From the NCBI RefSeq assembly GCF_001306415.1, contig NZ_LDJX01000012.1, positions 1 to 33,198 on the forward strand: a stretch of DNA of 33,198 bases, read 5' to 3'. The stretch's first letter is position 1; each line of letters opens with the position of its first letter. This document shows positions 1 through 8,703 of the stretch, one piece after another. A model generated the notes under the pieces. That model worked only from the letters and a program-made list of their open reading frames with translations, ran no database searches and was not told the origin of the DNA. The position numbers were made by a program, and so were the translations under genes. The DNA comes from Croceitalea dokdonensis DOKDO 023. GTDB lineage: Bacteria > Bacteroidota > Bacteroidia > Flavobacteriales > Flavobacteriaceae.

Positions 1-502
1 ATTGGGATTTGGACAACCCCAAGCAATTCACACGACCGAACGACCGCAAAAGGTCCAGTGGACGTTTTGCAGTGAGGGGCGAGCCGGTGCGCTGGGCTTT
101 GCTGAACGGGGTCTTCTTCTCGGCTGGCTGTGTCCCATGTTACCGCAACCCCTAAATTGGGATTTGGACAACCCCAAGCAATTCACACGACCGAACGACC
201 GCAAAAGGTCCCGTGGACGTTTTGCAGTGAGGTGCGAGCCGGTGCGCCGGGCTTTGCTGAACGGGGTCTTCTTCTCGGCTGGCTGTGTCCCCTAATCACC
301 GTAATCTTAAATTGGGATTTGGACAACCCTAAGCAATTCACACGACCGAACGACCGCAAACGGTCCAGTGGACGTTTTGCAGTGAGGGGCGAGCCGGTGC
401 GCCGGGCCTTGCTGAACGGGGTCTTCTTCTCGGCTGGCTGTGTCCCATGTTACCGCAACCCCTAAATTGGGATTTGGACAACCCTAAGCAATTCACACGA
501 CC
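1..502. repeat. 155-bp tandem repeat array (3 full copies plus a 37-bp partial copy)
   Basis: The start motif ATTGGGATTTGGACAACCC recurs at 1, 156, 311 and 466, an exact period of 155 bp. Copies differ at a handful of positions and in the last ~20 bp of copy 2. The fourth copy stops matching after 502. The array runs off the left edge, so the real copy number is unknown. Each unit contains an imperfect hairpin (46-70, 201-225, 356-380): an 11-nt arm starting GCAAA and ending GGTCC, a 3-nt loop, and a return arm starting GGACG and ending TTTTGC. Copies 2 and 3 also contain a CCGG-TGCG-CCGG dyad. The period is not a multiple of three, so a single protein repeat is unlikely. Function is unknown; structured non-coding repeats are the best description. 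Confidence 0.9.
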
Positions 503-1231
503 TAAGGGCGGAACACAAAAAATTTGACCGACAAAGCAAGGACAACAAGAAACGGCGTGAGCATCACGTATAGCTGTACACTAAGATAAAAAAGACTTTG
601 GAACAACCGGACGATGTTTGGGGCAACGGGAATCTCATTGAACGGATGGCCTACGTAAAGCCTTATGTATACTGTTGGTTCATCAGCTAGGCCATAACAA
701 TACAAAGGGAATGGAGCTTAAAACTTGGTTTCAACCGGCACCTAAGAAATCGATAGTACAAAATTGTAGAAGAGGACTGCTGGTGAAGGGATAGGAGTTG
801 GCCACCGTGCCACGCTACCTGAGGCAGCCGTCCGTGCCCCCATCACTCCCAAGGTGCTGGCCTGTTCTTAACCCGCGGCACAATAGCTTAAACTAAAGAT
901 AAGGTAAAAAAGTCATGTACATTCCTTAAATGCGGGTTTTGGCCGCTTTTATGATAGCTTTTGGCAGATGGTGCCCCACCGTATTGCCGCAACGGCCAAT
1001 GAGTTCTTTGGGGACAGGTTTTTTACCTTAAATTGCAACAGTGCGCTGGACTTGGTGGTGGTGGAGAAACCCTTTTCATGCCTACGATAGTAAATATTCC
1101 CTTGTTCTGCTACCATGAAATCAATAATGGCCAACAAAACATAATGAACAACCAAGACCGTAGCGCTTTAAAAAACTTCAAAACAAAGTAAAACTGCGCT
1201 TAAAGCCTCCAGCCATCAACTGAGGAAATCC
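503..1231. other. about 730 bp with no convincing gene
   Basis: This stretch separates the tandem array from the histidine kinase. Only short open frames occur (a 67-aa frame at 502-705 and a 68-aa frame at 949-1155, both minus); neither resembles a family I recognise. An 8-bp inverted repeat, ATGGCCTA (646-653) and TAGGCCAT (688-695), encloses 34 nt. The tract may be decayed coding sequence or repeat-associated DNA. No LytTR response regulator, the usual partner of the neighbouring kinase type, can be seen here. Confidence 0.5.
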
Positions 1232-2572
1232 TTAAAAATCCTCCTTATCCATTAATTCCTGGATTTTCTTTTCTTCCCAGCGTTTGCCCCATAAGGGGTT
1301 ATAACCATAAGCTTCCAGTCCGTGGGCCACCAAACCAAATCCCCAGCCCAGTGTTGGGAAAATAGCCCATAAAAAACTGGTGGTCCTAAGGTTTAACCAC
1401 CATAAAAAAGGGATAATCAACACATACGCCCCCAAATTACCATAGAACCCTTTGAGTGCCTCTACCCGTTCCTTTGCCTTTAAATAGCGCTTTTCCTCAA
1501 TGTGTTCCTCTTGGGTTTCCATAACGGAGACCTGCTTGGACAACATGGGCAAGGCCACACTAAAATCTGAGGTGGTTTTATTGATTTGTACGGTCCTATC
1601 CGTTAAAATCCCATACCGTTGTTTGATGTTTTGCAAGCCTACGCCACTGCTCTTTTTTACCACCTGTTTTTCTTGCAGGTTGTTTTGTACCACAAGGTTC
1701 CCTTCTTTTTCAATCACTTTGATCTGAAGTGGCCGGGCAGCGGTGACCACATTGTGTTTTACACAGTTCTCCAAAAGCAATTGCAGGGATAGGGGAACAA
1801 TCTTGGCTTCAGCATCGGTAGCTTTTTCTGGAATATCAAAAACAATGCTTTCCTCAAAACGCATTTTTAGCAGGCGCACATAGGTACGGGCAAAATTGAG
1901 TTCTTCGTCCACCGTGACCAAATCTTTGTTTTTTTGTTCCAACACATAGCGATAGACCTTGGAGAGTGAGGTGGTGAATTTTTGGGCCTGATGCGGGTCT
2001 TCTTCAATAAGACTGGTCAATACATTTAAGCTATTGAACAAAAAATGGGGATCTAACTGGTTCTTTAAAGCGTCAAACCTTGCCGATGCCGTGCCTGCAA
2101 TGATTTTCTGCTCTTTTACCTTGGTTTCCTGTAGTGCCTTGTAGAAATAAAACGCGTGGATAATGGCAGACACCCCAATGGCAATAATCAAGGTAAAAAT
2201 GTAGGTTTCTATGTCTTCCGTAGCTAGAAACTGGCCAAAGCTCTGGCCATAAATACCCATTTCCACAAATACCCGGGCAAGACCAAAAGACAGTACCGTT
2301 AACACTACGGATCCCACGGCACCCAACCATAAACGAAGTTGGGTATGGGTCTCCCAACTATAGCGGTTGGTCAAAAAGGAATTGTAGTAAGCGTTGACGG
2401 CCGTGATGATAAATGCATACACAAAAGTGACCACAGCCCCTTTTAACTGATCCAGCCAATCCACCTCATTGCCCAGATTTGCCAGTACATTGATCAATGT
2501 TAGGCCAAGCATGACGTAGATGCTTATTTTTAAAACATTGCCAAACTTTGTATATGTTTTTTTCTCTTTCAA
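1232..2572 (-). CDS. LytS-type sensor histidine kinase with C-terminal 2TM domain
   Basis: This is a 446-aa inner-membrane sensor kinase. Hydrophobic segments at about residues 13-32, 44-63, 81-104 and 122-144 suggest four N-terminal membrane helices. The His_kinase (LytS/YehU) domain follows, with the phospho-acceptor His176 in LDPHFLFNSLN, an N-box-like LLLENCVKHN at 265-274 and a glycine motif GVGLQNIKQRY at 310-320. After a charged linker (about 345-375), residues 361-446 form a second module with two hydrophobic segments and the WG...W..RW ending typical of the flavobacterial 2TM domain. In related genomes such kinases usually pair with a LytTR response regulator; none follows here. It starts 41 bp after the TPR gene and is probably co-transcribed with it. 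The signal sensed is unknown. Confidence 0.88.
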   Translation of the reverse strand: MKEKKTYTKFGNVLKISIYVMLGLTLINVLANLGNEVDWLDQLKGAVVTFVYAFIITAVNAYYNSFLTNRYSWETHTQLRLWLGAVGSVVLTVLSFGLARVFVEMGIYGQSFGQFLATEDIETYIFTLIIAIGVSAIIHAFYFYKALQETKVKEQKIIAGTASARFDALKNQLDPHFLFNSLNVLTSLIEEDPHQAQKFTTSLSKVYRYVLEQKNKDLVTVDEELNFARTYVRLLKMRFEESIVFDIPEKATDAEAKIVPLSLQLLLENCVKHNVVTAARPLQIKVIEKEGNLVVQNNLQEKQVVKKSSGVGLQNIKQRYGILTDRTVQINKTTSDFSVALPMLSKQVSVMETQEEHIEEKRYLKAKERVEALKGFYGNLGAYVLIIPFLWWLNLRTTSFLWAIFPTLGWGFGLVAHGLEAYGYNPLWGKRWEEKKIQELMDKEDF

Positions 2573-2613
2573 AAGCTGTAGTTTTTTGGAATGCCCTAGG
2601 CCAAAGATGCCCC

Positions 2614-3243
2614 TTATTCGTTATCACCGCAACTGGCAAGCACTTCCTCTGCCCTTTCCTTGCCCCAACTGGGATAAAAAGCAATGTCCGATTTAAAGGT
2701 AGCAAAAAGTTCCAAAGCTCTTTTCACATCTTTACAATAAGGGCTAATGTCTTTTCCAAAATACCTGGCCGACCCCATATCCCACTCGGCCTTAGATAGG
2801 ATTACACGTGGATTATCCGGGGCCAATTGCAGGGCCTTGGTATAGAGTTTTGCATTTTTTGGTGATAGTGTCATGCCATAAGTGGCCCCATCAAAGGCAA
2901 TCCAAGCGGTATTGATCATAGCTTCCTGAATGAGCAGTTCTGGATTATTGGGGGAAAGGCGTTTGGCAATATCCAAGAACATTTTTGCTTTTTCCAGTTG
3001 GTTGGACAGTGTTTTTCCATCCTTCTCACCAAAACTGGCAAAGGTGTTCACCTGGGCCACGTAGTAATACGGCAGCCAATTATCATCTTCCGCCGCTGCA
3101 ATCCTTTCAAACAAATTGGAGGCGTAAACGGTTTTTTCTGCCTCCCAAAGTTGAAAAGCTTTTTGCATCCCTTTTTCATAATCGCTTTGTGCATATAACC
3201 CCAAACTAAAAATGGCAACTAAAATGAGTACTGTATTTTTCAT
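2614..3243 (-). CDS. secreted TPR-like protein
   Basis: This is a 209-aa protein with a signal peptide (MKNTVLILVAIFSLGLYAQ, cleavage near residue 19). The frame is open 12 codons further upstream, but the internal ATG at 3243 places the signal peptide at the N-terminus and is preferred. The body is alpha-helical and tetratricopeptide-like: repeated segments such as KAFQLWEAEKTVYASNLFERIA and LYTKALQLAPDNPRVILSKAEW show the A/L/P spacing of TPR helices. It probably acts in the periplasm as a scaffold. It lies 41 bp upstream of the kinase gene and downstream of the lectin-like gene on the same strand, which suggests it belongs to the same signalling unit. The exact partner is unknown. Confidence 0.75.
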   Translation of the reverse strand: MKNTVLILVAIFSLGLYAQSDYEKGMQKAFQLWEAEKTVYASNLFERIAAAEDDNWLPYYYVAQVNTFASFGEKDGKTLSNQLEKAKMFLDIAKRLSPNNPELLIQEAMINTAWIAFDGATYGMTLSPKNAKLYTKALQLAPDNPRVILSKAEWDMGSARYFGKDISPYCKDVKRALELFATFKSDIAFYPSWGKERAEEVLASCGDNE

Positions 3244-3462
3244 GATGGCTCTTTTATTTTTACAGGCACAAAAATGCATCAGCCTACCATGGATAAAAAA
3301 AAGGAGGTACCCAATTGTTGTATTTAGAGGATGGATCGTACATATCCCTAGTACAATCTTACAACGCTAAAATAGAAAATTCATCATAGATGCAAGGCAA
3401 AAGGGCAGGGCCACTTCCAGAGTCACTGCTTAACATCTCCGTGAACTAGTGAACGCCCAATT

Positions 3463-6039
3463 TTATTGCTGTACCCTAAAGGTGATTCGCCTGTTGGTGA
3501 TCACGGTGGCTGCTCCAACGGAAAGTGCGGCACTATTGGATAGGATAGCCGGACAAGCTGCATTGCTGTTAGACACCAAAACCCGATATTGGTATCCTTG
3601 CATTGCGGAAGAAATAGGCGCATTTAGGCTTAGGGTTGGTGATTGTGTCCCAGAATAGGCGGCGGTATCCGAAAGATTTATAAATGACACCCCACCATTG
3701 GTACTTAGCTGCCATTGATAGGTGTCCGCATTTGAGGCGCCCACCATAAAGGTAGCACTACCACCAGCCGTGGCCGAAAAATTTATGGGTTGTTGGGTAA
3801 TTTCAAAAGCGTTCACGGTAAACGTCTGGGTGACTTGTATGCTGTTTCCGGCGGCATCGCTTACGGCATAGGTTCTTGTAATAATTTCAGGGTTGGCTCC
3901 ACCGTCCGATATGTCCCCAACAAAGGAGACAGTTGGTGCCGGGCTACAATTATCTGCCTCATCATTCACCACAAGAATATCTGGCGCAGGGATGTCACTT
4001 GCGCAGAAAACAGTTGCCCCAGCAAGGTTGGACGCCGTGGGTGCCGTGGTATCCCGCACGGTAATGGTCCTCGTAAATATGGAAGAGGTATTGCCTACAT
4101 CATCTACGGCCTCGTACCCAACGACCCTAACGTAATCATTGGGGCCATTGTCATTGGTCACCACATCGCTGACCTGTACCACGGTCACATTGCCACAGTT
4201 GTCCGTGGCCACCGGAGGTGAAAATGGAGTGGCACCACAAAAGACGCTGATTCCATCAGATGTGGGGGTAAATCCAAAGTTAACACCTGACCATTGGATG
4301 TTTCCGCCGGGAATGCCCCCAAATCCCGGAATTGGACCGGTACCGGTCAATATTAGGTCAAACGTGCCATTACCATTATCAACTTCACTGTAATTAAATG
4401 CCGCTTGGTTCGTAAGTTGTAAGGGGTCTAGCTGATAATTGGCATTGGTTATCCGCACTTCCCAATTAGTTACAACGGCAGCTGTACTGTTTTGAAGACC
4501 AAAGCCCCATGAAAATTGTTGTTGGTTAAAAAAAGTGGTGTTTAGGCTAGAACAGGATGTCAACGTAGGGACATCACCATTACATTGATAATTTTGGTCC
4601 AAAGCCCCTGCCGTAGTGACCCAGGTTGGTGGTTCTGAATCTACCGTGATCGAGGTAGTCAAGGAAATGTTCAATACCGGATCTCCGGGCATTCCCCCAT
4701 ATTCCACTACATAGCCCTGTGATGCGTAGGCTCCACCTCCCCCACCATTGGGCAAATCGTTCCATGCCCCAATGGGTGCGCCTCCCCTAATCACGGATGC
4801 GGCGGCAATATGGGCATAGTCCTCGCCATTGCTCCCTACGTTATTAGGTTCTCCCCCATTCCAATTGGCATAGGTGATTTCCGTGCCATTGGCGAGTCCG
4901 GTCCAAAACAAGGTGCCAGCTTCCGGGCCTGTGGCCCACCGCCACTCTCCTTCCACAAGTTCATCCGTTGCTCCTATCCAACCAAATCCGCTGGCCTGCT
5001 GGCCTGCAAAATCCGCTTCTTCCTGTGAGGTAAGCGTAACCAAATACCCCTGTAAACCCAAATAGGTCCTCGTAGCGGCTGCATCCCGTGCATCTGTCCA
5101 GGAAATGCCCGGGTCTGGTACAAACTCGTAATAATGCTGTGTTTCCGGCAGAAAATTAGGTTCTCCTACCGTTATCGAAAATTGTTTTGTCCCGGATGGG
5201 TTTCCCGAACTACTGGAAAAAACAGTGGCCAAGACCGCAGCTTCAAACGCTACATAGGATGCCGGTCCCATAAGGGTGAGCTCGCCTTCAGTGGGGTTCC
5301 AAGATGGGGTAATATTGGGATGGCTTCCCGTTAAGGTCAAAACATCTTCCCCATTCACATAACCGCTGGATATTTGAATATAAACCGCATTTCCTATGGT
5401 ATCATCCGGATCTGTAATACTTATGGACTCCACTACTGGAACGCTACCACCGGGGCAGTATATCTGATCCCCAGAACCCGTAAGTACTGGGGGCTGATCG
5501 GGTAATTGTGCCGTAAACAGGATATTGTCCACAAAGATAGTTTCTGTATTGTTGTCCCAATCACCGCTATTGGAACGGATGCGGATGCCTGCTGTGGCAC
5601 TTATCTGGTTTTGGTTGAGTGCATAAGATACGGAACCTGTCCCGTCCAAGACCGCCACAGTGCTGTAGGTGGTTCCATCAAACAATTGTACCGCCAAGGA
5701 TTCGTTGCCTCCAGTTCTGTTATAATCTAGACTTAGCGTGACACTTTGGTAGGGAGATAGGTCCAGGTTTCTAGTAATGGTTCTATTGTTCCTGAGGTTC
5801 CTAAAGCGAAGTTGATTAGCATTGACCCGAATACGACCGCCGGTTGCGGGATTGTTTCCGTCCGACGTTTCCGTCCACGGACCCAAAAAGTTACCGGTGC
5901 CAGAATTATTGGAATAACTTGCTATGCTAAAATCATCGCCATAGGTGGTTTGTGCCCAAAAGGGCGATGTACACCCCAGTAAGGCAAGAACCAAAATTCC
6001 AAAAACGAGCTTACCTTTCAAAGCAATACCATCCATCAC
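3463..6039 (-). CDS. secreted C-type lectin / Ig-like multidomain protein
   Basis: This 858-aa protein has an N-terminal export signal (residues 1-30). Visible regions are: a beta-rich module, about 33-178; a cadherin-like linker, 180-292; a C-type lectin domain, about 298-448; a module resembling a cellulose-binding-type beta sandwich, about 495-601; two HYR-like segments with DNCGN and DTTAP, about 605-745; and an Ig-like domain, about 748-842. The lectin domain keeps the calcium and sugar motifs EPN (397-399) and WND (426-428), the pattern associated with mannose-type ligands. The protein ends in TNRRITFRVQQ without a recognisable T9SS sorting domain, and the frame after the stop offers none. 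It sits between the TonB receptor and the TPR/kinase pair. A role in binding surface or environmental glycans is inferred. Confidence 0.8.
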   Translation of the reverse strand: MMDGIALKGKLVFGILVLALLGCTSPFWAQTTYGDDFSIASYSNNSGTGNFLGPWTETSDGNNPATGGRIRVNANQLRFRNLRNNRTITRNLDLSPYQSVTLSLDYNRTGGNESLAVQLFDGTTYSTVAVLDGTGSVSYALNQNQISATAGIRIRSNSGDWDNNTETIFVDNILFTAQLPDQPPVLTGSGDQIYCPGGSVPVVESISITDPDDTIGNAVYIQISSGYVNGEDVLTLTGSHPNITPSWNPTEGELTLMGPASYVAFEAAVLATVFSSSSGNPSGTKQFSITVGEPNFLPETQHYYEFVPDPGISWTDARDAAATRTYLGLQGYLVTLTSQEEADFAGQQASGFGWIGATDELVEGEWRWATGPEAGTLFWTGLANGTEITYANWNGGEPNNVGSNGEDYAHIAAASVIRGGAPIGAWNDLPNGGGGGAYASQGYVVEYGGMPGDPVLNISLTTSITVDSEPPTWVTTAGALDQNYQCNGDVPTLTSCSSLNTTFFNQQQFSWGFGLQNSTAAVVTNWEVRITNANYQLDPLQLTNQAAFNYSEVDNGNGTFDLILTGTGPIPGFGGIPGGNIQWSGVNFGFTPTSDGISVFCGATPFSPPVATDNCGNVTVVQVSDVVTNDNGPNDYVRVVGYEAVDDVGNTSSIFTRTITVRDTTAPTASNLAGATVFCASDIPAPDILVVNDEADNCSPAPTVSFVGDISDGGANPEIITRTYAVSDAAGNSIQVTQTFTVNAFEITQQPINFSATAGGSATFMVGASNADTYQWQLSTNGGVSFINLSDTAAYSGTQSPTLSLNAPISSAMQGYQYRVLVSNSNAACPAILSNSAALSVGAATVITNRRITFRVQQ

Positions 6040-6142
6040 TTACGAAATTACGGAGGCCAACGCACCCGCGTAACTATTTGTTGTGAACTGGCCAAAATCC
6101 CTAGTGAAACCAATACTACAGACAAAAAACGCTTCGATATTA

Positions 6143-8302
6143 TTACAAATTGTCTAACTGATTGCTCCTGCCATCCGTACTTATGGTCCAGAAAAACCCA
6201 ACAAAAAAGAAGCTATCCGCCGGGGGCCTTATGGTTTGCCTTTCAAAAATTCCGTTAGCGTTAGGGGTATTGGCATATTGGTAATTATTGATATTATTGA
6301 ACCCCAACACATTGTTCACGGAGAAATATAAAATCTTTTGCTGGTCTATCAGGTACGCCCAATTCAAGCTAAGATTGTTAAAGGGTTTGGTCTTTTCGGC
6401 TAAAAACTCGGGAGTGTTTGGGTTATCATAGGGCCTTCCTGATGCATACTGGTAAGATAGCCCTACTTGGGATTTTAAGGAATCCACCCAATATTTGGTG
6501 ACCAATGAAAAGTTATGGGCAGGGGCAAAATTTGGAGTGGCACTTTCCCTAAAATTCCTAAAATCACGCGCAGTGTCCAAGTAGGAGTAGGATAGCCAAT
6601 AATCCAGATTTTTTATGCTTTTGTTATCGCGCCAGAACACATCCAATCCCGTGGCATACCCAAAACCTGCATTGGTAAACTGGGAGTTAAATTCCGGTAA
6701 TTCCGTATTGAATTTCACCAAGTGATCGTAATCCTTGTAATACGCCTCTGCCCTAAAGGTCTTGCCGTTGTTCTGATATTGGTAATTAAAAATGTAGTGC
6801 GATGTTTTTTCGGAAATTAAACCCTGGTCATATCTGAGTATTTCGTTTAATGGGTTTTGGTAAAAGTCGCCGTAGGCCAATGAAAACTGACCCTTCTCAC
6901 TGGTCTTATAGGCCAATGAAACCCTAGGCGAGACCGTAAAATCACCAATGACGGAGGCGTTTTCTATCCGTGCACCTACTTTCATTGCAAGGTGGTTGCT
7001 AAAAAAAATATCACTCTCCAAAAATCCTGCAAACAGTTGGTCATCAAAACCATTTTGGAACTCCATTTGGTCTGGGGTCAGTACCGTTTCTTCATAATCC
7101 GTTTGAAACAATTCTGCCCCAAAGTTGATATCCCATCTATTGCTAAAGGACTTTTTAAGCTTTAGTTTTACGTGCGCCGCCGCCTCCTGGGCTTCAATGG
7201 CGGTATCAAAAACGTTGATATCATTGGTATCCCAAGAAATACTGGTTCCCGTGCTCAAGGTCCATTCGTTTTCAAAAAAGTACTTGTAAGACGTGTTAAA
7301 ATACAGGTTATTATTTGTTAATTGAAAGCGAACAAAGTCATCAAAATTAATATTCTCTTGGTCGATATCCAGATTGGAATGGTTAAAGTTGGCATACAAT
7401 TTTAACATGCTTTTTTCGCCTTTGCTCCTAAATACTGTTTCTCCAGAAATAGATTCAAAAGGGCTGTTCCAGCGAATACCTTGGGTAGAGGGAATTAAGG
7501 CTTCATAAGGAGCCAGGTTAATGTACTGGGTATTAAAACTTAAGGATTGGTCTCCCCAAATTTCCGTATGCCCTAGCCCACCGCCAACAGACATGACATT
7601 GATCTCTGTTTTTTCTTGATCGGGGACATCAACAGAATTCAGCAATAAGACACTGGAAAGGGCCTGGCCATATTCTGCGGAATAGCCTCCGGTGCTAAAC
7701 GTAATCCCCTTAAATAGAAAAGGGGAAAAACGTCCGCGGGTGGGAATGTTGTTCGCCGTAGCGTTAAAAGGTTGAAAAACCCTTAGGCCATCCACAAATA
7801 CTTGGGTCTCACCGGCCGCCCCGCCCCTAACGAACAAACGCCCGTCCTCGTTTACCGTAGTGGTGCCAGGCAGGGTCTGTAGGGCAGCCACAAAGTCACC
7901 CGCAGCACCAGCTGTAGTTACAATATCCAAAGGTTTTAAAACAGAAACCTTAGAGTTATCACCAGCCTCAAACGTGCCGGCAGATAAGGTAACGCCATTA
8001 AGTTGGTTGATAGCCTCCACGAGTTTAATTTGCAAATTTTTTAAATAGGACACATCACCAATCTCCATATGGGACTCGTACCCTATCATCGATATTACCA
8101 AGGTTTGCTCCCCCGTTTCCGTGGTCACGAATGCAAACGCGCCACCTTCATTGGTGGAACCCCCATCATAAGTGCCTTCCAAATAAACATTGGCCCCGGG
8201 AATGGGGTTGCCCTTTGTATCCGATACCATGCCATTAATGGTGGTCTGGGCCAATCCCGTTCCCAGCATACTTAAAAAAAGTAAGGTAAAAAGTCTTTTC
8301 AT
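6143..8302 (-). CDS. TonB-dependent receptor with carboxypeptidase-like regulatory domain
   Basis: This is a 719-aa outer-membrane active-transport receptor. Residues 1-18 are a signal peptide. Residues 20-105 form the carboxypeptidase-regulatory-like beta sandwich (INGMVSDTKGNPIPGANVYLEGT) typical of Bacteroidota receptors. The plug follows at about 108-225, with FVRGGAAGETQVFVDGLRV and STGGYSAEYGQALSSVLLL, and the rest is a 22-strand-type barrel rich in aromatic residues. It is shorter than SusC proteins and has no SusD neighbour, so it is not a canonical polysaccharide utilisation pair. The lectin-like gene starts 103 bp downstream on the same strand. The substrate cannot be predicted from sequence. 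Confidence 0.93.
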   Translation of the reverse strand: MKRLFTLLFLSMLGTGLAQTTINGMVSDTKGNPIPGANVYLEGTYDGGSTNEGGAFAFVTTETGEQTLVISMIGYESHMEIGDVSYLKNLQIKLVEAINQLNGVTLSAGTFEAGDNSKVSVLKPLDIVTTAGAAGDFVAALQTLPGTTTVNEDGRLFVRGGAAGETQVFVDGLRVFQPFNATANNIPTRGRFSPFLFKGITFSTGGYSAEYGQALSSVLLLNSVDVPDQEKTEINVMSVGGGLGHTEIWGDQSLSFNTQYINLAPYEALIPSTQGIRWNSPFESISGETVFRSKGEKSMLKLYANFNHSNLDIDQENINFDDFVRFQLTNNNLYFNTSYKYFFENEWTLSTGTSISWDTNDINVFDTAIEAQEAAAHVKLKLKKSFSNRWDINFGAELFQTDYEETVLTPDQMEFQNGFDDQLFAGFLESDIFFSNHLAMKVGARIENASVIGDFTVSPRVSLAYKTSEKGQFSLAYGDFYQNPLNEILRYDQGLISEKTSHYIFNYQYQNNGKTFRAEAYYKDYDHLVKFNTELPEFNSQFTNAGFGYATGLDVFWRDNKSIKNLDYWLSYSYLDTARDFRNFRESATPNFAPAHNFSLVTKYWVDSLKSQVGLSYQYASGRPYDNPNTPEFLAEKTKPFNNLSLNWAYLIDQQKILYFSVNNVLGFNNINNYQYANTPNANGIFERQTIRPPADSFFFVGFFWTISTDGRSNQLDNL

Positions 8303-8633
8303 GATTGATGATTCTCTATTCTAGCGCCTATTTATGTGCTGCTGACGGTTATTTTGATAGGGCAAATATCCAGTGCCATTACCACACGGATAAAAAAGAA
8401 ATTCCGAACTGTCATTTTTTAAGACCGGATTGTAGCTAACACTTTTAGTAAGGCTGCAGTGTTGTTTAGCTCAGCTTCTAACCTATGGACAACTTTTTAC
8501 GTCCTAAGCTTACGGGTGAACGTTAGGCAGGCAGCATGTAATTAAAAATCGGCCTGTTGGCCACCCAAAAATTTGGTTAGATGGCTACCATGGCAGTGAG
8601 TTGGATAAATTAAAGTACCTTCGCCGCTCTAAA
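8303..8633. other. divergent intergenic region, receptor/helicase
   Basis: This non-coding stretch should carry promoters for the receptor (minus) and the helicase (plus). TACCTTCG at 8616-8623 is one mismatch from the flavobacterial -7 element TAnnTTTG and would start transcription just before the hairpin cluster at 8635, but no well-spaced TTG is seen. A short GGCC-TGTT-GGCC dyad also occurs near 8550. No gene is visible. Confidence 0.4.
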
Positions 8634-8634
8634 A

Positions 8635-8696
8635 CTGGGAAAGTCCCAGAGAAATCTGCCTGATTTTGAATCAGGCTTAAAATCTCGACCATCGAG
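8635..8696 (+). promoter_or_regulatory. triple-hairpin 5' leader of the DEAD-box helicase gene
   Basis: Three perfect short stem-loops, each with a 3-nt loop, follow one another: CTGGGA-aag-TCCCAG (8635-8649), GCCTGATT-ttg-AATCAGGC (8658-8676) and CTCGA-cca-TCGAG (8684-8696). The linkers are 8 and 7 nt, and 7 nt separate the last stem from the ATG at 8704. None is followed by a U-tract, so they are not ordinary terminators. The position suggests translational or stability control of the helicase, possibly by the helicase itself or by temperature. This is inferred; the pairing itself is visible. Confidence 0.6.
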
Positions 8697-8703
8697 TATT
8701 CCT

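Noticed and set aside
2-465. Open frames of about 100 codons through the tandem repeats
   Set aside because: They exist only because the repeat lacks stops in two frames; the 155-bp period shifts frame at each copy and the products resemble nothing.
1-502. CRISPR array
   Set aside because: The whole 155-bp unit is repeated; there are no short repeats with variable spacers and no cas genes.
502-705. 67-aa minus-strand frame
   Set aside because: No recognisable family; it begins at the border of the repeat array and has no supporting signals.
949-1155. 68-aa minus-strand frame
   Set aside because: No recognisable family and odd composition; could be decayed sequence at most.
6143-8302. SusC-type polysaccharide utilisation locus
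   Set aside because: The receptor is shorter than SusC and there is no SusD-like gene or glycoside hydrolase beside it.
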